A stretch of 64,000 bases of DNA, taken from contig CM065321.1 in the NCBI GenBank assembly GCA_033032175.1, positions 6,966,501-7,030,500 of the forward strand, given 5' to 3'. The position numbers were made by a program, and so were the translations under genes. Below the pieces are notes generated by a model. The model had not been told where the DNA came from. It was given only the letters and a program-made list of their open reading frames with translations, and ran no database searches. Positions within the stretch are counted from its first letter, which is position 1, and each line of letters starts with the position of its first letter. This DNA is from Saturnia japonica (Eukaryota; Arthropoda; Insecta; Lepidoptera; Saturniidae). Below are positions 1 to 12,200 of the stretch, piece after piece.

Positions 1-587
1 TAAAACTTGTATTATTTAATCATATTGGTATTAATTATAAAAAGCTAAAACATATAAATCTGGCAAAATTATTGTTAATTTATCCTTGTGATTATTGAGA
101 TTTTCTGTCTGGCAGTTATGTGATTGAAAACCCCAATCAGATAACATAACATCATCATAGAATATTTATATACACAGTTCAGTGCTATTCTTATTAGGTT
201 ATCTTGTGACAAGTGATTCTAAAATGATTACTAAGTGTAGAAATACTTTATATAGGTGCTATAGAAATTTCATAAGTGTCAACTGAATTTCTAGTAAACT
301 CAAGCTTACACATAATAAATACCTTTAGCTTTAGTTTTATGTATTGAATAATTACATCAAGCTCTATCACATGTATAAAATAATGCCACATTTTTGTGTT
401 TTTATTTTAATTTTTAAAAATGTGTAATAAAGGCGTAATCATTTTGTTTTCAACTTCAACTTGTAAAGTGTATAAAACAAATTTTCAATAGTTGTCTACT
501 TCTGGATTGAAAACAACAGATAACTCCCACTGTCAGGTTAATATTAGTGTTGAATGTACTTTAGTTTTTATTCCAATATATATTACA
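1..587. other. intronic sequence, nothing recognised
   Basis: AT-rich sequence presumed to be intron of ari-1, because the first visible coding exon enters in mid-protein. I found no exon encoding the ari-1 N-terminal region here. Confidence 0.5.
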
Positions 588-1204
588 CTAGCTGTGCCAC
601 ACAGTTTCACTCTTGTTATTTTTTCCGACAAACACTGCAAAGCCAACGTATCCATCCGTACACGCGCTACAGCCTATCATAATTGTTCCTCCCACAAGTA
701 GAAATTATTTTAATTTTTCATTATCTCTTAAACTTTGCGTTCAAATAACATGCTATAAAGAGCAAAATTTAACTTCATAAAATTGTCTTTAAAATGAAGT
801 AACTTTTGTTCCTAAGGATTAATATGCCATGTCTAAAAATAGTGTTCATAAATCACTTTTTAATTTTTAACAAATGTTTGTCACAAAATCGCTTATTGTG
901 ACTTATATATAAGAGATAGGCATATGCTATCACAGCCTTCTTTTTAGGTATGCTAAAGACCAATATTTTTGTAGAACATTGTATTTACGTATCATTAACC
1001 TAATGGTTACCAGTGCACTCGGATGAATCAATTCGGGGGGACTTCCGCCGCCGACTTACTTATCTAAAATCAATAATTAAGGGTAGCTGAGAATTATAGC
1101 CTATACTATTCCTCGTGAGTCTGGCTGTTTAAACAAACTATTTAAGCGTGTATAAACAAACAAATAAACAAAAAAACTCTTCCGCGTTATTATATTAGTA
1201 TAGA
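588..1204 (-). mobile_element. Helitron-like non-autonomous element, copy 1
   Basis: On the minus strand it begins TCTATACTAATATAATAACG and ends GTGGCACAGCTAG. It sits between A and T, with a 5' TC and a 3' CTRR end as in Helitrons. It is 617 bp and shares most of its length with 2376-3006 in the opposite orientation. It has no coding capacity. Confidence 0.6.
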
Positions 1205-2375
1205 TAATAAATGTGAAAGTTTGTATGTTTGTATGTTTATTACTCAAATCACGCAAAAACGACTGGACATATTTGGATGTGTGATAACACATATAGTTTG
1301 ATCTGAAATATCAAAAAGGATACTTTTTGAAGTGTCTTAAAGACTGTTATCAAATTATTTTATTTTCCGATATCCACGCGAACGTAGTCGCTTGGAACAG
1401 TTAGTATATAATAAAATCAGAAAGAAAACAAACATTAATTGTATCTTTAGTTTCAGTTTTAATCTTTAAACAACAGACTGTGAAAAAATTATCAGTTTCT
1501 GAGCTTTATAATAAGTGAAAAATTATACTCTTCAATGTCTTTCCCTCTGTTAATCTTAAGTCAATGGTATGAAATAAATAACAAGTTGTACTCTATAAGT
1601 CATAAAGATATTTAGTTAAACTACAACCTGACTTTGATTTTCTTTTGTGGTGGTTTTGTGGTCTTTGTTGCAGTAGGGTTAGCACTTTGTTTTTCTGTAG
1701 TCCATAGTATTTGAAGAAAAAATAAACATGCTAAATAAATTTATAAGACAATAGCACATATTAGAGGTAAAGAATGTTATTAAATATTCCTGAAACTAAG
1801 CCATTATTATCAGTTATAACATTAAAATCGACTATACTGTAATAGAGTATTCTTGGTAGGTATATTTAGAAAATGAAAAGTTTCACTATATGTAGTGCAC
1901 AATTTTACAATACATTCTTTCTTTATTACACTTTATCTCTGGTAATGAAATACTGACGTCAATATGATAAAAGACTGAGAAAGTCACAATAGATAGCAAA
2001 ACTCTCAATCTCAGCTTTAAGCCATTAAGTCTTGTTGAGATAGTAGTGATGGCATGAATAAGACAGTTAGTAGGACACAGAAAAATTAATTTTGACATTT
2101 TTCTTTACTTGGGGCAGTCTGAGTGGTGGAATACATCCACCCTACAGAAGATCACAACCAAATAACCTTGTGTTGTGGTCATGCGGTGAGTAAAGATTTC
2201 TAGAGCTCCTTGGGGCAGGGGGGTTTAAGGTCGGTAACGTGCTATTAATATTTATGGTATTACAAGCATTAATAGGCTATGCCGCTAACCATCAGGCGAA
2301 CCGTACACTTGTTTGCTACTTTAGAAGTATAAAAAAATCATACTTAATATTGATGTAATTGGTTATATTATAACA
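1205..2375. repeat. spacer between the inverted Helitron-like pair, with dispersed repeats
   Basis: From 1205 a second dispersed repeat starts (AAATGTGAAAGTTTGTATG...), a common insect repeat head. At about 2100-2335 a block includes TAACCATCAGGCGAACCGTA, typical of short interspersed repeats in moths and butterflies. No gene is seen. Confidence 0.45.
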
Positions 2376-3006
2376 TCTATACTAACTATAATATAATAAA
2401 GCGGAAGAGTTTTATTGTTTCTTTGTTTAAAAACGCTACTTTCTGGAACTACCAGCCGGATAAAAAAATATCTTTTTATATATGATAGCCAGATTCACGA
2501 GGAATAGTATTACGCTATCTAACATTAGGCTACAACTCTCAGTTAGTCTTAAATATTAATTTTTGTTAAGTAAGTCGGAAATTTTATTCGCTTGCGCTGG
2601 CGTAATAAGTAATGATACCTACGTAAATATAAATTTCTAATTAAATATTGGTCAATAAAAAGGTCCGCGATAGCATATGTCTATCTCTTCAACAAAAGCC
2701 ACATTAAGGTTTTTTGTGACAAACTTTTGTTGAAGATTAAAAAGTGATTTAGGAGCATTATTTTTAGGCTTAGCATATTAATCCTTATGAACAAAAGCTA
2801 CTTCATCATAAATCATGAAGTTAAACTTTGCTCATTATAGCGTATTATTTGGACACTTAGTTTAGAATAAAATGGAAATTAAAAATAATTTATACTTGCG
2901 GGAAGTGAGAGCAATTATGATAGGTTACAATAGGGTGGAATAAACGTTAGTGGCGTGGATTTTTTCGGATAAAATTAACACGGGCAAAACCGTGGGACAC
3001 AGCTAG
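2376..3006 (+). mobile_element. Helitron-like non-autonomous element, copy 2
   Basis: It starts TCTATACTAACTATAATATA after an A and ends GGGACACAGCTAG before a T. It is 631 bp and homologous to 588-1204 inverted. A palindrome-prone stretch (CACGGGCAAAACCGTG) lies just before the 3' end, as expected of a Helitron hairpin. It ends about 160 bp upstream of an ari-1 exon. Confidence 0.62.
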
Positions 3007-3167
3007 TTTTTTAATAATATTGTTTTGTACATGATAGTATAAGCAGCCTGTAAGACCTGACACGAAATGATGCTAATTGTAAGATATCTGAGATAGTGCT
3101 TATATTTATGGTGTTTTAAAATATTTTCAAATACTGCTTTAAATATTTAATAAATATATTTTTCCAG

Positions 3168-3236
3168 CTACCTAGAAGGATATCAACTACAGGCACAGAA
3201 GAATGCGAAATATGTTTTACAGTTTTACCGACTGCA
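3168..3236 (+). CDS. ari-1: ari-1 exon: start of RING1
   Basis: This 69-bp phase-0 exon follows a TTTCCAG acceptor and ends at a GTAAGT donor. It encodes 23 residues ending [11 protein letters not shown]. The CxxC pair is the first zinc-ligand pair of RING1. An 87-bp intron separates it from the next exon. Confidence 0.93.
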
Positions 3237-6200
3237 GTAAGTTAATAATGAATTTGTTAATTATTCTATGAAAGTAATGCGATCACACAGGGTGACAATA
3301 TATTGGATTTCACTAATTTGCAGATAATGACAGGGCTGGAATGCGGACATAGGTTTTGTACACAATGCTGGTGTGAATATTTAACAACAAAAATAATGGA
3401 AGAGGGCTTAGTAAGTGATTTTTCTTTGTTCTCGATTTTCATAATAAAGATAAACTTATGCGTAATTCAGTGACGTGGTATCTTATACTTATTGTTATTG
3501 TTGATAAATATAGGTTTATGTATAGTTATAATAAAACTAGGTACCAATTAAAGACTTGCTTGAAGTTTTTCCACTAATGGTCAAATGTCTCTCTTACCGA
3601 GGGATGGCATGAATTTAACCATTTTGCGTATGGCGTATTGGTGTTTTTAAATACCTAGGAAGTTAAAGTCTTGTCATATTTTGTTTTTTGCAGCTATATG
3701 AAAATACTTCTCTAGAGTAATTAAGTTCTCACAAAGTTTTGATTCATTTATTTATGTCAATTAAGTTTTAAAGTTAATTGAACAGGTTAGAGTATTTTAT
3801 TGCAAGTTAAAACTAAGACATCTAATCTACAATCCAGTAGTTTAATTTTTTTTATACTAGCTGTGCCCGTGACTTCGTCCACGTGGTATATTTCGTGAAT
3901 GAAAAGCAGACCCGTATAAGCTTAAGTTAACCGATATCACAGCTTAACAATCATACCGATATTATCTAAAAGACAAAGACTGATTGCTATGCTCGAGGTA
4001 CTGGGTTCGCCTCATTAGCCTAGTGGTCCTGAGCGCGACTGCTATGATCGAGGTCCTGGGTTCGATTCCCAGGTCGAGCAAAGTGTTATTGGGTTTTATA
4101 TGAAATTCTCAGTAGCAGCTCGGAGTTTGGCTTTGTTCCCGATTAATGCCAATAGGCTGCTCGTCCCCTAAAAACATATCCGTGCGAACTGTGGGCGTAC
4201 ATTAGTACACCCCTACCTAACCATTCGGGAATACAGGCGTGATGGTATGGTATGTTAAGGCATACAAAAATATTCAGTTGTGCAATCCTTTACGAAAAGC
4301 TATGTTTATTTATTAACTTCATTTTTATAAACCGTTATTTTTCAGTGAATAATAAAGCTTAAGTAAGACTGTTTAGTGTAATTTAATAAAAGTCATAATT
4401 GTGCAAAACACCAAATAACGACATGTATCGTAGAAATCTAGATAAAATAGATATTCTTACTTATTTAAACATTTAAAAAATCATTAAAATCTATCTAAAA
4501 ATATTAAAAAATAATAATAAAAGCTCATTACTAAATTATCAATATACATGTTTACAGAAATTATACTTAAGTAACTTACAAATCAATTGAAGCGTCATAT
4601 TTGAATACTGTTGGAAAATAAAAATATGCACGTTTCCATTTATTAATTTTATTGAAAATTATGTAAACCTAAAATAAATTGGTAGCTTTTCAATTTATTT
4701 TAGTAAATATTTTAAATACATATACATATTACAAAACTAAATTTCATTATTAAAATATAATGACAGACAAAAATTTCAATAACTATCGAAATGTGTTCTG
4801 TCCATACCCCCCCCGTATTATTTTTTCTCAAATATCTTCATTGTACAAATTTCGACTCTTTTATTATAAGTATACATTTCAATTGTAACATTTTTTTATA
4901 TCTAGCCATAGTGCCACATTTGTTATATAACTAGCTAAAATCAAATCAAAATAATCTTTATTCAATTTAGGCCCTAAGAAGGCACTTATGAACGTCCCTC
5001 CGTCGATGAGCCCTTTTTTTCAATTGAATATTTCACAACCTTATGGCAGTTCTGAATTTGGAAGGAACATTATTAAAAGTTTCGTTAAAATGATCCGTCA
5101 AATAGTTAAAACATACATCAAATTCATACAAAAAAAATGTCTAATGGCAAACTATCGGGTTCATATTTTTGGGTCCATGATTCTTTTATGGCACTAAACC
5201 AATATGTATTGTGAATACAAAACATTTTTGTCCATAAATATAGAGTTTTTAATAACGACTAAAGCGCCACTTATCGACTCCTAGTTATGTACCGTCATCT
5301 CGACAAAACAAATACATATATTGTGTGAATATGAGCTCAAAAAGTCAACTAATTCAGTAGTTATATGATTACTAACAGACACTTATAAGATTATTATATA
5401 TATTAGAGATAGACAAGTATACATGATTGTTATTTTAGGGGCAGACGATAGCGTGTGCGGCGCATGCGTGCGACATCTTGGTTGACGACGCGACTGTAAT
5501 GCGACTGGTGCGCGATCCGCGAGTCAAACTCAAGTACCAGCACATCATTACCAATAGCTTTGTTGAGGTATTTTTTATATTATATGGTATAATTTTTTTC
5601 CTGAAATACTTTAAACAGATACTAAGTGGCGGTATAAAATTAATTTGTTTATTTATTAGAAGAGTGAGTGCAACTAAATTAAAATAATATGGATTTATGT
5701 ACTATTCTACTTTGTCTTTTTTATAGTAGGACGGAAAAGTGAAGTGAAGTTACGTCTCTACCTAATAGATAGCACAGTACAATCGGCGCTGGCATGCTGG
5801 CTGTCACATCACTACTAAGTATGTGGCGTGATATGTCTTTCTATTTCTCATATCGTCGAGTTAACAATGTTCGTCAGCTATTTACAAAGTGTTCCAAATT
5901 GTACCATATTATATGACTAGATATAACCAGCCGTCTTTTATTAATAGTACACGGGCTTGCAAGCCTTTCGGCAGTTAGATATCCATAGGCGTTAAAACAG
6001 AAGAGAGTCACTCTAACGGGTTTATAATTATGTCACCTTACCACCTCTCTTGATACATCAACTGATTCCGGAACGCGATACGCCTAACAGCCCAGCCAAG
6101 GGCATGCTGCTATCAGCGAAGGCTTAGTGCGACGTGGTGAGCGTTACAAAAAAACTACGATGTATGAAGCATGCCACGTGTCGCCGCGCTCGGCGGCAAA

Positions 6201-9200
6201 GATTGTGATTTTTGCCAAGCGAATCACTCCAGCGGCGCATAGGGCGGAGCGTGGCGGGAACGAATATACGGGTGAATAGGAGACATGCCACGACACAGAG
6301 TGGCGGCTTTCGAAACAAAATATTTTGGACGATTTTGTGACGGTTTAGTGGAATAAAATGAACAATAAAGTATTTATTACAGAAATTTTGATTAGACTGC
6401 ATATATGGATGTCCAAACACACGTAGCATGAATATAAAAATGTTATTAATTTTTTTTGGGAATAAATTAAGCAATCTGATCTGATGTTGAAAATGAACTT
6501 CTATGTGTTGAAGTATATTATCAAAAGTTTCAACACTGTTTCTTAAACCATGTCTAAATACATCCCACTTTATCGTTGCCGAGTGTACTTGGCATGCCCA
6601 CCGCGCCCCCTGCCGCCCACGCGCTGCTAAGTCAAATTCCATAGCTACTCCATAAGCGTGTCACTATGGCGGGTGTTACACCTGGTGCCTGATGATTGTG
6701 ATGTAGTCAGGCACTATCCTTGTGTCCTACCACCCAGCAACATAAGTACATACCATATATAATAACAAAAAACACGTATGTACATGTTTGTTTTCAGTGT
6801 AATCGACTACTGCGCTGGTGTCCGTCTCCGGACTGCAGCAATGCAATCAAAGTAGCCTATGTAGAAGCAGCGCCAGTCACCTGCCGTTGCGGCCATACTT
6901 TCTGCTTCGCTTGTGGGGAGAACTGGCACGATCCCGTACGCTGCTGTCTGCTCAGAAGTGGATTAAGGTACCTTTGTCTATCTTAACCAGGATCTGTTGT
7001 AGATTGATATTCATTTTACTGCTTATAATAAATATCAATTTTATAATAAAATTTGAAGTATTACTTGTAATTCAGTTGACAGTTGACGGCTGGTAATGTG
7101 TGATCAAAATAAAAAAATCTTTATTCAGTTTAGGTCCTAAGAAGGCACTTATGAATGTCAAAATACTACTACTAGTTTAGGAAACATCCCAGTCATCGAG
7201 AAGAACCAGCAAGAAACTCACTCGGGCTTACCTTTTTTTCCAACTCTACAATTCTATTAATATACAATAATAATAAATTATGGGATGTACAGAGAGCGAA
7301 TCACTTCCAGATATCGTTATCCTTTACATAATGATCCCCACCCTATAATAACCTTTTGACAATAAAACCTACTTGACATGGTCCTTCAACTGATTTCCCT
7401 ACAAATCAGTAATGTGCTTCGGGATCTTATTATAGAATCCGAAACAATGACAATACATTTATGATGGCAACTAATACCTATACGGGTTAGTTAACTGACT
7501 CTACTTGGGTTCATGAAGAAACTGTTTATGCATGTTAAGGTTAGGTGCAGATCATGCTGAAAGTTGTTTCGAAATTAATTTATTCTGGATTTGGAAACAC
7601 TTGTTCTACGGGATATTGTGTGATTGGAGATCCAGCTTTTTATAATAGTTCGAGAAGTCAAAATCCATCAGCGTTCGCCGCTGTTATTCCGGCCCGCATA
7701 AATATCTCTTCATGTTACGCTTAAAGGACCTGATGTCGTAAGAAGGAAAGAATACTGACTGGGAGAAGGTTCCACAGCTTCACGCGTATTTAGCTGTTCT
7801 TCATTTTTTTTTAATTCTTGCGAGTCGCTACTATGTAAGATAACAGGAATATAAGCTACTTTTCACTTGTGGACTGGCAATTCATTTTCATGGCTCTGAC
7901 AATTTTAATAAGTTTTTATAAACTATTATTGCGAATTAGAATATAGTAACCATAGTTATTATATACTTATTAGAATGTAGTTTAGTTTGATTTTGTAACG
8001 AATACTATATAGCTGTGCCCGCGGCATCATACGCGCTTATTACGCAGTATTTATTTGTTTTGTAATTTTATTTTAACCCTTTGGCTTTCGACGTCACTAA
8101 AATGTATGTAAAATTGGCATATATGCCTTCCCCGGGAGTAAAGTTATTGATAATACTTTATGAGTCGTTATAAACCTATCTATTTCGAAATGACATAATA
8201 TACTTACACATATACAAAATTTATCTAAAATTGGTTAAGAATAAATAAAAATTTAATGTCTAGTAAAGTTTATATTATAGTAGTTTTATATTATTTTTGA
8301 TCATTTTTATTGATGAATGATATATATTTCCTACATACAGCATTTTATAAATATTAGTCAAGTCGTTTTTGAATTAAATCCAGACATGCAAAGAAACAGA
8401 GAGACAGTGGCAAACAGAAATTACATGTACATACAGACATACAGACTTATTAATATAGATGACATTGTGAATTCCTTTTAACCTTTCTTTTTAAATCTTA
8501 ATTCCATACTAGGTGGGGTTTGACATACCCTGAAAATAAAATGATATAAAATCAACAAATTAATATTTTATGACTGTTTTAATCGGAAATATATTTTAAT
8601 AACTAATAATGTCTAATAATAATTTATACATATATACATTTCAATGGACTAAAAAAAACTCAATTATTTGTTTAACTTATAAACTGTTAAGCCTTTTTTG
8701 AGTACTAAATTGAAATAACACATTCTAGAATCAAGGTCTTTTCATTATATAAGACTATAGTATATCTGCTATTAACTTATTGAAAATTTATAATAAGAGC
8801 AAAAATGTTAGTTGAAATCATAAGCATCAAAGTAACCGCTATCTTAACAAAAAAAATACATGTTCCAAACATATTGTCTTGTTACATTTTTATATATTAT
8901 CTGCCTAGTCTTTCTATATTTTTTCCTAGGGCACATTGAACATCTCTGCATTATATGTATTACGTCTCTTTGCCGGTGGTTCTCGTGGGTTTTCAAGGGG
9001 ATTTTGAAAATATTTATCAATTCTGTGGCACAGTTCTCTAGGAATCCTTTGGTTTTGTCTTCTTATTCCCAATTAGGGTCTTACTAATAATAAACCTAAT
9101 TCACGAATGAATTTTCCTCTCAAATTACTTTTGTTTCTTTCGATGCCATTATTGCAGCACATAAATAAACATAAAAAATAAAATAAAAAAATAGTCGTAC

Positions 9201-12200
9201 ATACCTTTTGAGCCACGCGCAATACAAGGTTGGGTGTGTGATACCCAAAAGTACTTTACGCACTTGTTACGTGCTTTCAGGAAGACTTTAATTGGACTAG
9301 TAGAAACGTCAACGTCGCATTTGAAGCTACTGAGAAAACTAACTTGCGCGTCTTTATACTTTAAGAATCATTACGATTTTTAATTTCTGGGTTATGATAT
9401 ACCCCACCTCGTACACGGAAGGTTAAGCTTTAGCTGATCTATTTCATTGTTTATTGATATTTCTTAGAAATGTGATGACGACTCAGAAACGTCAAACTGG
9501 ATTGCTGCAAATACTAAGGAGTGTCCCAAATGTAACGTTACTATCGAGAAGGATGGCGGATGCAACCATATGGTATGCAAGAATCAAACCTGCAAAGCTG
9601 ACTTCTGCTGGGTGTGTCTCGGCCCCTGGGAACCACACGGGAGCAGCTGGTACAACTGTAATAGGTAACTGTTTCATCCATATTATAGGCCAACGATTCC
9701 AAAAGTGGTTGCACGGAACCTAAGAGTTCCGAAAGTTCCGCGAATCAGCTGCTTTTGTCATTGGATTGTTGAAAAATTTCGGTTGATAATTAATTTCCCA
9801 CTGTTACATATAAATTTTATTTCAAATTGCACTATCTCGTTTCTTATAATAATTTCTTGAATAATTATTCAAGTTATAATCCTTTAGAACTATTAGAAGT
9901 ATGCATTAACAATTTGGAAAGTGAAGCTTTTTTAGCTTTATAATTGTGTATAAATAAATTATTTTTTTACGATTAACCTGTATTAAAAGTAACTAACGTA
10001 TTTTGATACTCGGAAGACGAAACAAATATCACTTTGATTTAAAACAAATGAATACAACTGAAAATTATTTTAGAATAAAATAATAGCAATAACGAAGAAG
10101 CATTTGAATTTAGGGTATCAGGTATCAGGTTTACAAAGCCTAAGTTTCCACAATTAGACGTCTATATGCGCCTATTTTGAATAGGTAGTGTGAGTATAAA
10201 TTGTGATGAATGCAGGTATGACGAGGACGAAGCGAAGGCAGCTCGCGACGCACAGGAGCGTTCCCGCGCGGCGCTACAGCGATATCTGTTCTACTGCAAC
10301 CGGTATATGAACCACATGCAGTCACTGCGCTTCGAGTCCAAGCTCTACGCTTCCATCAAAGAGAAGATGGAAGAGATGCAACAGCACAACATGAGCTGGA
10401 TCGAAGTTAGTATCGTAAACACTTTATTTTATATTATCTGTTCTCGCGCCTTCGCTCGCGAGGACTACACAATTATTCTTTATGAAGATATCGTGATAAT
10501 TTTTTTTTTATAAGGACCAAGTAACTAGGGAGTAGAATAATAAATTATCAACATCTATCGCTCAGTTGATAAGTTTTATCGAAACGATATTTCATAGCTA
10601 TGTTGTTATGTGTAACTTGTAACTTGAATGTTTTCACCAATTGAGTTCATGTTCACACAATCTATTTTTATATAGAAACGTTGGTTCGTAGGTGGATAAG
10701 TAGCGCTGTAGTTGTTATTGACAAATTATATATTTATGGATCAAAATATGCAACAGGCATTGGCTGTGTACCTAAAAAGAAAACCTGGTCCAGATAAGTT
10801 ACACTGTAAGAAAGGGCAGAACAACGTCTGTTAAGCCATCTAGTAAATTATGTTTAAAAGAACTTTGATAATTAGAATGTTTGCTGCACATATGTAACAA
10901 GTTTATGCTTATGCTTTTTCTGCTATTTTGAACTTAACTTTCCTAATAGGTTATATTTCCATTAAAGTGGGAGGCTAGCTTAAGATGTGATCTCATTCCA
11001 GGTGCAATTTCTGAAGAAAGCTGTGGACATACTTTGCCAGTGCCGGCAGACGCTGATGTATACGTATGTGTTCGCATTCTACCTGCGGAAGAACAACCAG
11101 TCGGTGATATTCGAGGACAACCAGCGCGATCTCGAGTCCGCCACTGAAACTCTCTCAGAGTACCTGGAGAGGGACATCACCAGTGAGAACCTGGCTGATA
11201 TCAAGCAGAAGGTCCAGGATAAATATAGGTATACTTTGATATGATATCACCACTTGATACGTTTATTTGTTTCACGTTATGGCCAAATCATTAGGTTATA
11301 GGTGGAGGCACCACTTTCTGTAGAGTACTCAGAAGAGAAAGATTATTTTAACGTATGTTTGTCATTGCCACAGTGGTTGTATAAAAAAAAACCATAATGC
11401 TATAGTTTCAATACGATGTAATCAATCGCCAAAAGCTGAGGTTCATCGTAGGATTCAAAACCACGTAGATTGACGCAGTTTGGGATGAGGCATGGTCATT
11501 ATACCTTATGCCGAGCGTACATGTAAAAGGGAGAGAGCCATTCACGTACTCTTGGAGTGCAAACAGTTGGCTCGATATCGGGTCGAACACTTTCGTACAT
11601 CCAGGACCCTCCTGAAAGTCATGAAAAGCATCGGGCGACTGGTGGACTTCCTGGAGGAACTGGATTGGCATGACTAAAGTCAGCCACCATCACACAAAAT
11701 CGGTTCATATAGACGTCGTTAGCCCGTGTAAAACTGATAAACGTTATCATGTACATTGTGTATGTAGCCGTTGATGTTGGTATTATTCTTTCTTATTAAG
11801 GTTATCGCTTCCAACTTTCACGCGTTTTGCAGATTAATGATTTTTGTAGCGTTCGCGCTATAGTGCTTTTTTATTCCCACGGGTTAAAATAACATTTCGT
11901 ATGTTGCTAGTTTAACGTGTTTTTAAATTATAGTCTGACGAGTTCGTGCGCGACTGTCACTATGTAGTCACAGACGTGACGGGGACGAGGTAGTACGTCA
12001 ATATGTCAAGATGTTGAACGTAGCTCAATCTGTTAATCTTGTTCCGAAACTTTTTATAAATACGTACGCATAGCTAGCTAGTTATTTACGTTAATTAATA
12101 AGGAAAAGAAATCTAAAGAAAATAATGAAACGCACATAATTATTTATTGTTTTTATTATGTTTATGTTTAATATCATATAGCTTAACATATTTTTTCACT

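Noticed and set aside
4010..4080. Possible tRNA gene
   Set aside because: A and B boxes are present but no proper acceptor stem or anticodon arm forms, and a SINE-like body follows.
9454..9723. Plus-strand ORF at the Rcat exon in a shifted frame
   Set aside because: The conserved Rcat motifs are in another frame. This one is what a frameshifted ari-1 would read.
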